From assembly GCA_029261235.1 (NCBI GenBank), contig JAJDBS010000168.1, positions 1 to 61,597 on the forward strand: 61,597 nucleotides of DNA, in the 5' to 3' direction. The notes beneath the pieces are model-generated. The model was not told the origin of the DNA. It was given only the letters and a program-made list of their open reading frames with translations, and ran no database searches. This DNA comes from Nitrospirales bacterium. GTDB taxonomy: Bacteria > Nitrospirota > Nitrospiria > Nitrospirales > UBA8639. How positions within the stretch are numbered: position 1 is the first letter of the stretch; every line of letters starts with the position of its first letter. Positions 35,352 through 43,459 of the stretch are shown here, one piece after another. Made by a program: the position numbers and the translations under genes.

Positions 35352-38300
35352 ATGAATTTTAAGGACATGAAGACGACAATCTCACAAAGAGAAATATTAA
35401 ATTCCAGCTTGTTACTACAATGGAATACCAAGGTAGTACTGCTTCTACTGGTATTTGGAGTGGCCTCTATTGAGGAGCCCTTTGCCCAAACTCAGCCGAT
35501 AACTCCTGCCGGATTAAATACCCAGGTGAGTGGGCCGGTTACGCTTCCCAGCGGAAAAGTGCAGTATGACATCACTGAAGGAACTAGGTCAGGGGCCAAT
35601 CTTTTTCACAGTTTTGGTGACTTTAATGTTCCTGCGAACAATATTGCCAATTTTAAAAATGCCCCAACTAATCCAGTCACCTCCAATATCTTAAGCCGCG
35701 TCACGGGCGGCAAGCCCTCCAATATTTTTGGGATCATTCAAACCGAGGGATTTGGGAACGCTAATTTATTTCTTCTGAACCCAGCCGGGATTGTCTTTGG
35801 CCCAACGGCTTCATTGAACATTGGTGGGGATACTCATTTCACCACCGCGGATTATCTAAAACTTGCGGATGGGATCCAGTTCACCGCATTTCCCAGTGCG
35901 CAGGATGCCATACTAAGTATGGCGCCGGTTACGGCATTCGGATTTTTGGGTTCGAATCCGTCCCCCATTTCGGTTGAAGGAAGTGCCTTATCGGTAAAAG
36001 ATGGACAAACCCTTTCACTCATCGGTGGAGATATGTTCATTGAAGGGAATCTTAAGGCGGCAGGTGGAAAGATAGGACTAGTAAGTGTGGCCTCTCCAGG
36101 GGAAGTCTTGTCTGGCACCTTCGATGCGGCTTCCAATATGAATGGAGAGTCGTTTGCCGAAAGGGGTGTGATTTCTTTATCTGGAGGTACAAGCCTTGAT
36201 GTTTCTGCCGATGCGGCTGGGACGGTCATCATTCGCGGCGGCGAGCTCATCATGGTTGATGCTACGATTTCTGCTGATACTATCAATGCCAATGGGGAAA
36301 CAATGGCTGTTGATATTCAGATATCAGATGACATTACGATCATTGATACTCTTGGGAATCCTGCTATTACCGCACGAACGACTGGGTCTGGCAATGCTGG
36401 GGCCATCCATCTTTCTTCTGCCAAGTTGGATGCCACATCCAGCGCGTTTGCTTTTTTTACCGCACTCATAGATAGCCATACCTCTGATGTGGGATTAGGT
36501 GGAGATGTGAATATTACCGTGAGGGATGAGTTGAGCGTCGTGGGAAACCCATCAGCCTTCTGGTTCTTTGTCGATAGTGGAACCTCCGGGTTTGGCGGTG
36601 GGCAAGGAGGTAACATTTCAATTTCTGGGGGCGATGTTCACTTGAAGGATACCAGGATAAATTCTGGAGATTTCCTTGCTAACTCAAAAGGAGACTTTGC
36701 CAATGGGGCAGGGGGTGATGTGGCGATCACGGCTTCAACACTTCAAATGGTGAGCTCCACAATTGCGACTGACGGATTCTTTTTTGGCAAAGCCGGCGAC
36801 CTTACTCTTTCAGCTAGTGATATTCATTTAGATGATTTGAGTGAACTGCGGCTAGTTGAGGTTGGAGGAGGCGGAAGTCTTAGGCTCAATGCGGACAATG
36901 TGATTTTTGATGCCTCCTCGATAAATCTAGAGACGATTGATGGCCGTGGTTTGGGAATTCCATGGGTCGGAGTGAAGATCAATGCAAAGACGGTAGAGCT
37001 ACGGAATGGGAGTGCGATTCAAAGTACGACGATAGGGAATGGTGCTGCAGGAGACATCGATGTAACCGCCTCTGATGCATTTACAATGTTCGATGTTCCT
37101 GGCACAGATGGAATTCTTGTCCGCCCAACTGGCTTATTCACTAATTCATTGGGCTTCATTGGGGACCAGGGCCCGTCGGGTGCCATCAACATTGCTACAA
37201 GGTTCCTGGAGATCTTAGGCGGGGCTCGTATTGATTCGACCACCCAAAGTAGTGGAAGAGGTGGTGATGTAACCATTATCGCCACCAACGAAGTTTCCCT
37301 TTCAGGAGCGCGGCCAGTGTTCTCCAGTGAGCAATCCACTTCGGTGTTAGGAAGCACGCGTCCTAGCGGGATCTTCTCACGTACCGTTGGTCGTGCGTTA
37401 TGTACCGGTCTTTGTGGTGATGCCGGAAATATTTCAATTACAACTGGTTCGCTGAACGTAACTGGCGGGGCAGCCATTAATAATGGAACCACAAACGATG
37501 GCGAAGGTGGGATGATTACCGTAAATGCATCGAATAATATATTGATTGCTGGGACATTAGATGATGGGACTCCGGGCGGAGTGTTTAGTCGGGCGACTGG
37601 TGCAGCCTCAGATTCTGGGGAGGGCGGAATTATTGATCTGACCGCAGAAAATTCTTTCTTTTTACAGAATGGCGCCACAGTCTCTGCCCGCAGCAGTGGT
37701 CCGGCCAATGCAGGAAATATTGAATTGACGGCGACCAATACTATTCTGCTTGATGGGGCGACGGTGACGACGGAAGCTGCGCAGGCGTCTGGAGGCGACA
37801 TCAAGCTTACGGCCCAAGACCTCATTCGTTTGAACAACAGTACTATTTCTAGCTCGGTGCAAGGGAATGCGATGACAGGCGGCGGCAATATCAGTATCGA
37901 CCCTGAATTTATCATTCTGCAAAATAGCCAAGTGCTGGCGAAAGCAGTAGAGGGTCAAGGTGGCAATATTTCTTTGGTGGCCACCGATGCGATTCTTGCT
38001 GATCCACTCAGTGTGCTGGATGCCTCGTCTGCTTTGGGGGTGAGTGGTTCGGTGGATATCCAAGCCCCTATTCAGAATTTGAGTGGCACCATTGCCCCAT
38101 TACCTGAAGAAACGACTCCAGTCACCGCACTCTACGGCGCACGTTGCGCGAGTGGCCAAGGTGGCCAATTCAGCACCTTTGTGGACTCCAAATCTGATAG
38201 CCTTTCCCCAGCCCCCGGTAGGTTTCTCGCTAGTCCCTTGCTCAGTCCATTGGTTGCCCAGGCCAATACCGTGGCCACCTCAGTCGGACCAGAAAGCCAC

Positions 38301-38372
38301 GTTATTCTCACTGCCTCTATTGCTCCCCTCGCTTTGGGGTCCGCTGATCAAGCCCCGACAGCTTGCCCGTAA
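35352..38372 (+). CDS. Two-partner secretion exoprotein (TpsA, filamentous hemagglutinin type) 1
   Basis: Exoprotein of 1006 aa. After a signal segment (VVLLLLVFGVASIEEPFAQ) comes the TPS domain: GGTR-type start (TEGTRSGANLFHSFGDFNVP), NILSRVTGGKPSNIFG, NLFLLNPAGIVFGP and DTHFTTADYL. Then follows a long beta-helix of Gly/Asn-rich repeats (GNAGAIHLSS, GGDVNITV, GGNISISG). The last 155 or so residues are nearly the same as in the exoprotein at 39351, ending in TACP. An ATG at 35367 (MKTT) has AAGGA just before it and is an alternative start. The matching TpsB transporter is probably the one at 48454. Likely adhesin or biofilm protein. Confidence 0.9.
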   Translation: MNFKDMKTTISQREILNSSLLLQWNTKVVLLLLVFGVASIEEPFAQTQPITPAGLNTQVSGPVTLPSGKVQYDITEGTRSGANLFHSFGDFNVPANNIANFKNAPTNPVTSNILSRVTGGKPSNIFGIIQTEGFGNANLFLLNPAGIVFGPTASLNIGGDTHFTTADYLKLADGIQFTAFPSAQDAILSMAPVTAFGFLGSNPSPISVEGSALSVKDGQTLSLIGGDMFIEGNLKAAGGKIGLVSVASPGEVLSGTFDAASNMNGESFAERGVISLSGGTSLDVSADAAGTVIIRGGELIMVDATISADTINANGETMAVDIQISDDITIIDTLGNPAITARTTGSGNAGAIHLSSAKLDATSSAFAFFTALIDSHTSDVGLGGDVNITVRDELSVVGNPSAFWFFVDSGTSGFGGGQGGNISISGGDVHLKDTRINSGDFLANSKGDFANGAGGDVAITASTLQMVSSTIATDGFFFGKAGDLTLSASDIHLDDLSELRLVEVGGGGSLRLNADNVIFDASSINLETIDGRGLGIPWVGVKINAKTVELRNGSAIQSTTIGNGAAGDIDVTASDAFTMFDVPGTDGILVRPTGLFTNSLGFIGDQGPSGAINIATRFLEILGGARIDSTTQSSGRGGDVTIIATNEVSLSGARPVFSSEQSTSVLGSTRPSGIFSRTVGRALCTGLCGDAGNISITTGSLNVTGGAAINNGTTNDGEGGMITVNASNNILIAGTLDDGTPGGVFSRATGAASDSGEGGIIDLTAENSFFLQNGATVSARSSGPANAGNIELTATNTILLDGATVTTEAAQASGGDIKLTAQDLIRLNNSTISSSVQGNAMTGGGNISIDPEFIILQNSQVLAKAVEGQGGNISLVATDAILADPLSVLDASSALGVSGSVDIQAPIQNLSGTIAPLPEETTPVTALYGARCASGQGGQFSTFVDSKSDSLSPAPGRFLASPLLSPLVAQANTVATSVGPESHVILTASIAPLALGSADQAPTACP

Positions 38373-38544
38373 CGCCTCTTCTTGCACCTCTCTCCGAACG
38401 TTTTTTTTCTTTCCTGTTTTTACTTCAAGTATGGCTGCTCTGACAGTTGAAGGGGATTTCAATAAACAGGATTCTTAGACTTCCCCTAAGCTTTTTCCTG
38501 GTATGGACAGGTTGCCTCGCCTCACCTATTCAGAGCTTCACGAA

Positions 38545-38587
38545 TTCGTATCTAATCAGATACAAAATTTGTCTAAACAGATACAAA
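38545..38587. promoter_or_regulatory. Tandem dyad sites (upstream activating sequence), copy 2
   Basis: TTCGTATCT-AATC-AGATACAAA (38545-38566) is followed at a 21-bp centre step by a second site ending AGATACAAA (38579-38587) with a poorer left arm (TTTGTCT). Arrangement and distance to the GG-N10-GC promoter (155 bp) match copy 1 at 32555. Confidence 0.7.
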
Positions 38588-38699
38588 AAAGCTGTCACTG
38601 AGTTGGTTTGCTAGGGTACGAATTTCAAACAAGCAAAAAAAGTCTTGTGAATACAAGTTGAATCTAGGTTCTTACCCAATACACGCATGTTTTTTAACC

Positions 38700-38713
38700 G
38701 GCATTGTAATTGC
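38700..38713 (+). promoter_or_regulatory. Sigma54 promoter, copy 2
   Basis: GGCATTGTAATTGC, with the GG and GC elements ten bases apart, is identical to copy 1 except one base. The expected transcription start is about 12 bases after the GC. This is about 65 nt before the small lipoprotein gene at 38791. Confidence 0.7.
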
Positions 38714-38790
38714 GTAGAGTCAGAGTATTGAAGCAATCCTGACAGCTTTCCTTATTCATTATGTTTATATCAATCAACCGGAGGTCTCCC

Positions 38791-38970
38791 ATGAAAAATG
38801 TGAAATTTATTAGTGTGTTGTTCCTTGGTTTATTCCTATCAAGCTGTGCCTTTCCGATAAGAGATTATACGCCCTATTGTCCTATCAACACCAAGGATAT
38901 TTGCCAACATCATCGAGGATGTACGTGCCCTCCAGGGAGTAAAGGGGTCGTAGAGTTAGATCATCAATAA
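38791..38970 (+). CDS. Very small Cys-rich lipoprotein
   Basis: A 59-aa protein from the ATG at 38791, which has GGAGG nine bases upstream; an ATG at 38761 has none. The lipobox is FLSSC and the mature part of about 40 residues has four more Cys (PYCPINTKDICQHHRGCTC). It sits between the second sigma54 promoter and the second TPS exoprotein, mirroring the larger Cys-rich lipoprotein at 34874 before the first. Function unknown. Confidence 0.75.
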   Translation: MKNVKFISVLFLGLFLSSCAFPIRDYTPYCPINTKDICQHHRGCTCPPGSKGVVELDHQ

Positions 38971-39350
38971 GGATGGATGATAATTCTTTGTGGCTGTCGG
39001 ATTTTTATAAATACAGGCACTCATATGGGGTACATTCCCACCATTCTCCATTGGGAATTTATCGTTTTTTTAGTATCTACTATAAAGTTTTTGTTGGTCA
39101 TGAAGCGGGAGAATTGAGAGAGGATGGATCCTCGCCAACAGCAATCGGGGATGAACGAATCGTCGGGGCGTGAGGGGTAAGATGATACGCGGAGACCTTT
39201 GACGAAGTATCCAGGCTGGAACAAATCCCAGCAGTTTGATAGCCAAAAAATGAGGGCTTCAGTGAGAGGACCTTTTTGATTTTTCTTGAGTTGGAATTAA
39301 GGCTTTGCCTAAGAATTTCTAGATAGACGGCTGAATTTCAGGGGGCGACG
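38971..39350. other. Gap before the second TPS exoprotein
   Basis: About 380 bases with no recognisable gene. No second sigma54 site or strong terminator is seen, so the exoprotein may be read from the promoter at 38700. Confidence 0.45.
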
Positions 39351-42005
39351 ATGAACACAGCGAAATTATTGGTCTCGTTAGAGTTCCCAAGAACGCATGG
39401 TTTCCGATTGGTGTTCCTCGGAATGATCCTGCTTTGTATAACGGTCGTGAGTTCTGCGCAAGTCCCACCGATTACGAGCTCAGGGCTTGGTACCAATGTG
39501 GCAGTTCCGGTAGATATCGGGAGCGGGGTGACGAAACTGGACATTATGGGTGGAACACGACCAGGGGGTGGACAAAACCTCTTTCATAGCTTCGGTGAAT
39601 TTAACGTCCCAGAGAATTCCATTGCCAATTTCCTCAATGATTCGGGGCTCCCCACTTCAAATATTCTCAGCCGGGTCACAGGCGGCAATCCTTCGAATAT
39701 CTTCGGTAGCATTCAAACAACTGGCTTTGCCGGAGCAAACCTGTTTCTGCTTAATCCCAATGGGGTTATCTTTGGTCCCAATGCGACGCTGGATGTGAAG
39801 GGCGGCTTTTATGCGAGTACTGCCGATTTCATTCGACTAGGGCAAAGTGACATGTTCTATGCCAACCTGAATGGAGAAGCAAGTGTGTTGACCATGGCCC
39901 CTCCAGAAGCATTTGGATTTTTAGGAGCCACCTCACCGGTGATTAGTGAAGGTGGCAACGCAGCTATTCATGTGAAAGGTTTAGCTGTGCCACTTGGAGA
40001 ATCCGTTTCACTTGTAGGTCGAGATGCCGTGTCTGGGGGTGGGTTTGTGCCAGGTGTCGGCATTACCGAAGGTACTGTTCATAATCCAGGTGGTGGTGCG
40101 AAGATAGTGAGTGTTGGGGGTTTACAGTTGCCTGAGATAGATCAAGTGCTAGTGGGTATTGATACCTTGGCCATTCAAGGGATGGATACGCAAGGACAGG
40201 TTCTCCAGGGTTCTGTGTCGTTGGGTGAGATTAATTTTTCTCAAGGAGCGAATATTGATGCAAGCGGTGAAAGCGGGGGTACAGTCAGGATTGTCGGGGG
40301 CCGGCTGCTACTTGATGCCTCTGGAATATCTAGCAATACTTTGGGGCAGGGGGAAGGTTCTCTGAATGTAGAACCTGGTTTAGGAATTGATATTCAGGTT
40401 TCAGATGAACTGTTCCTAAATAATGGCTCATTCCTACAAACTCTTGTGTTGTCGGATGCTCTTGAAGACGTAGGATCAGGTGGAATCAGCGTGCAGGCTG
40501 ATCATGTGGAGATTGCGGATAATTCCGTAATCCAGTCCATTGTTCTTCCAGGGAGCACTGGTGGGACGAAGAGTGGAGATATACATGTAGAGGCCAAATC
40601 TTTGCGCCTACGAGATGGTGGGATTATCCAATCCATTACTGAAGGGTTAGCAGATAGCGGAGATATTTCACTAACTGTGTCGAATGATGTTGAAATCTTA
40701 CGTGATGGGTTACTGAGGACGATTAGCGGAGGGTCAGGGCAAGCAGGGAAAATTGATGTGACTGTCAACCAGGGGAATCTATCTATCAAGAACATAAGTG
40801 GGATTTTCACCCTAGCCTTCGGTCCAGGTCATGGGGGAGATGTGACCGTGACACTTGATCATGGGGATCTATCGATAAGCGAATTGGGGACGATCACATC
40901 GCAAACTAACGGGGGTGGAGGAGATGCTGGAAATATCAATTTGGTTGTGAGAGAAGGTAATGTCCATATTGATAGGGGAGATATATTTTCATTTATTGCC
41001 AACGATGGAGAAGGTGGAAATATTGAGCTTTCCGCCAATGATTTAGAGCTAAATAAAGGGAGTATTTCGGTCCAGACCTTTAGTTCGAAGAAGGCTGGAA
41101 GTATAGACCTAAGCCTCACGGGAAGCTTGGATTTAAGAGAAGATTCGCGTATTGATGTACTAGCTCGGGGTATGGCTGATGCAGGTCAGTTGACGATCAC
41201 GGCTGATAAGGATGTTTCTATTACAGGTGACAGTATTATTTCCAGTGCAACGAAAAGTGGAGGGAGAGGGGGAGATCTGGGTATTGCAGCTGAGAATATA
41301 TTTGTGAACACCGGTGGGAACATCACGGCGGAAAGCACATCAACGGGAAATGCAGGGAACATTAATCTAATCGCCAGAGACACTATTCTGATAGACAATA
41401 GTTTTGTGACGACCGAGGCCATAGAAGCTTCAGGCGGCAATATCAACTTGCAAGCCCGAGAAATGATTCGTTTGAACGACAGCACCATTTCCAGTTCGGT
41501 TCAAGGGAATGCGACGACGGTGGGTGGGAATATTAGTTTGGATCCCGAGTTTATTATTCTAGAAAATAGTCAGATTCTGGCGAAGGCTGTGGAGGGGCAA
41601 GGTGGAAATATTTCCTTGGTGGCTACCAATGCGGTCTTGGTTGATCCGCTTAGTGTCTTGGATGCCTCGTCGGCGTTGGGGGTGAGTGGTTCCGTGGATA
41701 TCCAGGCCCCCATTCAGAATTTGAGTGGTACCATTGCGCCATTACCCGAGGAAACGACTCCCGTGACCGCGCTCTATGGTGTGCGTTGCGCCGCTGGACA
41801 AGGTGGGAATTTTAGTACCTTTGTGGATTCAAAAGCTGAAAGCCTCTCGCCCTCTCCAGGCACCTTCCTATCCAGCCCATTGCTGCCTCCATCAATTCAG
41901 GCCATGCCCAATACCTTTGGCCGTCCTCAAAGCCCAGTCGTGCTCACAGCCTTGGTTGTTTCTTTAGTGCTAGGTCAGGGTGACCCTAGAACGGCTTGCC
42001 CGTAG
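39351..42005 (+). CDS. Two-partner secretion exoprotein (TpsA, filamentous hemagglutinin type) 2
   Basis: Exoprotein of 884 aa and paralogue of the one at 35352. A signal segment (LVFLGMILLCITVVSSAQ) is followed by the TPS domain (GGTRPGGGQNLFHSFGEFNV, NILSRVTGGNPSNIFG, NLFLLNPNGVIFGP) and a beta-helix of repeats (GGDVTVTL, GNINLVV, GGNIELSANDLEL). The C-terminal region (VLDASSALGVSGSVDIQAP, PVTALYGVRCAAGQGG) is nearly the same as in the first copy even in DNA, while the middle differs. It ends TACP with a Cys two residues from the end. Expected to be exported by TpsB and exposed or released at the cell surface. Confidence 0.9.
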   Translation: MNTAKLLVSLEFPRTHGFRLVFLGMILLCITVVSSAQVPPITSSGLGTNVAVPVDIGSGVTKLDIMGGTRPGGGQNLFHSFGEFNVPENSIANFLNDSGLPTSNILSRVTGGNPSNIFGSIQTTGFAGANLFLLNPNGVIFGPNATLDVKGGFYASTADFIRLGQSDMFYANLNGEASVLTMAPPEAFGFLGATSPVISEGGNAAIHVKGLAVPLGESVSLVGRDAVSGGGFVPGVGITEGTVHNPGGGAKIVSVGGLQLPEIDQVLVGIDTLAIQGMDTQGQVLQGSVSLGEINFSQGANIDASGESGGTVRIVGGRLLLDASGISSNTLGQGEGSLNVEPGLGIDIQVSDELFLNNGSFLQTLVLSDALEDVGSGGISVQADHVEIADNSVIQSIVLPGSTGGTKSGDIHVEAKSLRLRDGGIIQSITEGLADSGDISLTVSNDVEILRDGLLRTISGGSGQAGKIDVTVNQGNLSIKNISGIFTLAFGPGHGGDVTVTLDHGDLSISELGTITSQTNGGGGDAGNINLVVREGNVHIDRGDIFSFIANDGEGGNIELSANDLELNKGSISVQTFSSKKAGSIDLSLTGSLDLREDSRIDVLARGMADAGQLTITADKDVSITGDSIISSATKSGGRGGDLGIAAENIFVNTGGNITAESTSTGNAGNINLIARDTILIDNSFVTTEAIEASGGNINLQAREMIRLNDSTISSSVQGNATTVGGNISLDPEFIILENSQILAKAVEGQGGNISLVATNAVLVDPLSVLDASSALGVSGSVDIQAPIQNLSGTIAPLPEETTPVTALYGVRCAAGQGGNFSTFVDSKAESLSPSPGTFLSSPLLPPSIQAMPNTFGRPQSPVVLTALVVSLVLGQGDPRTACP

Positions 42006-42137
42006 ATTCCTGTCCTCGGTTTCCCATTCTTTCTTTTCTTATTGTTTTTTAAATGAGAATTCTGGATCTCTTTCTGTTGAAGAAGGGTAGAGACCAACCA
42101 GACGTGCCACTAAAACGTCACATTGGATTCACGCTGA

Positions 42138-42167
42138 TGGATCCCCGCTGCAAACGGCGGGGATGAC
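42138..42167. repeat. REP-like palindromic element
   Basis: TGGATCCCCGCTGCAAACGGCGGGGATGACG has arms ATCCCCGC and GCGGGGAT and resembles the GGATCCCCGC...GCGGGGATGAC intergenic elements common in bacteria. A single copy was noticed here. Confidence 0.4.
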
Positions 42168-42266
42168 GAACTGGCGTAGACTACTGGGATGACAATAGGC
42201 GAGGTAAGGTTGTAATAACCGATGGTATCTTACTGATCCCCTGCCTTCCTCACTGCTGATTCTGCA

Positions 42267-42584
42267 TTACGAAAACATTTCCTGTAGCACGGCTAGAGTT
42301 TTGTCCGCAGTCGTCTGATGAATGGACCCAAGTTTTTTTACTAAACGTGACTGATCAACCGCCCTGATCTGATCTAAGGCGATATCACCTTTCTTTCCCT
42401 GAAAGGTCGTTTTCACTCTTGATGGAAAGTTACGAAGGGTCGTCGTCATCGGTGCAATAAGAACCGTTTTTAACGTATGATTCATTTCATTTGGCGAAAT
42501 CACCAGGGCTGGTCTTGTCTTTTTTATTTCTGAGCCTTGTGCTGGGTCTAATGAAACGAGATAGACCTCGAATTGGCTCACCAT
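42267..42584 (-). CDS. mazF: MazF/PemK-type toxin (mRNA endoribonuclease)
   Basis: A toxin of about 105 aa from MVSQFEVYLVSLDPAQGSE; this ATG has AGGA at good spacing and overlaps the antitoxin stop (ATGGTGA). An ATG two codons earlier is possible. Family motifs: GSEIKKTRPALVISPNEMN (conserved RPA/ALVIS), VLIAPMTT, DIALDQIRAVDQSRLVKKLG. MazF enzymes cleave single-stranded RNA at short sequences. It is translated from the same message as the AbrB-fold antitoxin upstream. Confidence 0.92.
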   Translation of the reverse strand: MVSQFEVYLVSLDPAQGSEIKKTRPALVISPNEMNHTLKTVLIAPMTTTLRNFPSRVKTTFQGKKGDIALDQIRAVDQSRLVKKLGSIHQTTADKTLAVLQEMFS

Positions 42585-42823
42585 GCCCATTCGTCCTGAT
42601 CAAAATCATTCCTTGCCTCATTGATGAGTAGCTCTTCTTCGCCGGCTCCAGCTTCAACAAAGGCTTCAGCCCACCCTTCCCTGGGCTTTTTCGCTTTGGA
42701 AATGACCAGTGTATCATTCTTGATTTCCAATGATACTTCCTTGGAAAGCCCGCACTGCTTCAAAAGATGTGCAGGAATAATCACGCCTTTTGAATTGCCG
42801 ATTTTCGTGATCGAGCTTTTCAT
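42578..42823 (-). CDS. mazE: MazE/AbrB-type antitoxin
   Basis: An antitoxin of 81 aa from MKSSITKIGNSKGVIIPAHL. The AbrB/SpoVT swapped-hairpin domain is clear (IGNSKGVIIP, ILVISKAKKP-like strand DTLVISKAKKP). The acidic C-terminal part (EEELLINEARNDFDQDEWAW) is the toxin-neutralising tail. GGAGGGTGACT precedes the ATG and lies inside a 41-bp palindrome, the likely autoregulatory operator. The stop overlaps mazF. Confidence 0.9.
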   Translation of the reverse strand: MKSSITKIGNSKGVIIPAHLLKQCGLSKEVSLEIKNDTLVISKAKKPREGWAEAFVEAGAGEEELLINEARNDFDQDEWAW

Positions 42824-42826
42824 AGT

Positions 42827-42867
42827 CACCCTCCGTTGTTATAACTATGTCATAACAATGGAGGGTG
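42827..42867 (-). promoter_or_regulatory. Operator of the mazEF operon
   Basis: Arms CACCCTCCGTTGTTAT (42827-42842) and ATAACAATGGAGGGTG (42852-42867) match in 15 of 16 positions around a 9-bp centre. On the minus strand the inner arm includes the mazE ribosome site. Such a site fits binding by the MazE or MazEF complex. A hairpin in the mRNA hiding the ribosome site is also possible. Confidence 0.6.
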
Positions 42868-42993
42868 TAGATGTCAATTTCATGATGTCTAGTCTCATGG
42901 TGAAGATGGAGGAAACGATGCTGAAGATGTTGAAGAAGACCGTCTAAAGGGGAGCAATAGGCGATTATTGATGCGGGTTCTTTGGCTGTGTGG

Positions 42994-43104
42994 TTACCTA
43001 TTCTGTCGGTTGGGGAGGAAGATGTACCAGGCAATGGCTAGACCGATGAGGCAGATAACCGCAACTCCAAGAAAGATATATTGGTACACGTCAAAGAGTT
43101 GCAT
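42994..43104 (-). CDS. Possible 36-residue single-span membrane protein
   Basis: A short open frame reading MQLFDVYQYIFLGVAVICLI, then GLAIAWYIFLPNRQNR. It has one strongly hydrophobic helix (about residues 8-30) and a basic end, the pattern of small bacterial membrane proteins. The ribosome site (GCGAGAC) is weak and no family is recognised. It stands alone between mazE and the CHAT gene on the same strand. Confidence 0.35.
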   Translation of the reverse strand: MQLFDVYQYIFLGVAVICLIGLAIAWYIFLPNRQNR

Positions 43105-43459
43105 GATGTCTCGCAAGTTAATGCTAGCCCCAGCATTAGAGAGGGTTGTCTCTTCCTAGATATAGCAATCCTAGTGCCTGCATGGAATAAACCGAGAGAT
43201 ATGGAAGTTGCGTTTATTTTCAATGACTTAGGAGTATCTATTCTTGCGAATGGCGTGGAATTTCAATAAGTAGACTCTCAAGAATGTTTCTTCAGTAGTC
43301 ATGGTGTCTACCATTGGGTCAAGAAGAAGTCTTTATTTGGATGGCAGATGGTGATTCGGGCAACGAGACAGTTTTATAGAATTAGGCCCCATTCTTTTCC
43401 GATTCCGTTTAAGGAAACAGTAGGGTAACCTGTGAGCTTGGTCGATGGTCTCGTTTGGT

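Noticed and set aside
37019..37915. A long minus-strand open frame opposite the first TPS exoprotein
   Set aside because: The repetitive exoprotein sequence leaves the opposite frame open; the translated product is Pro/Ser/Val-rich without domains.
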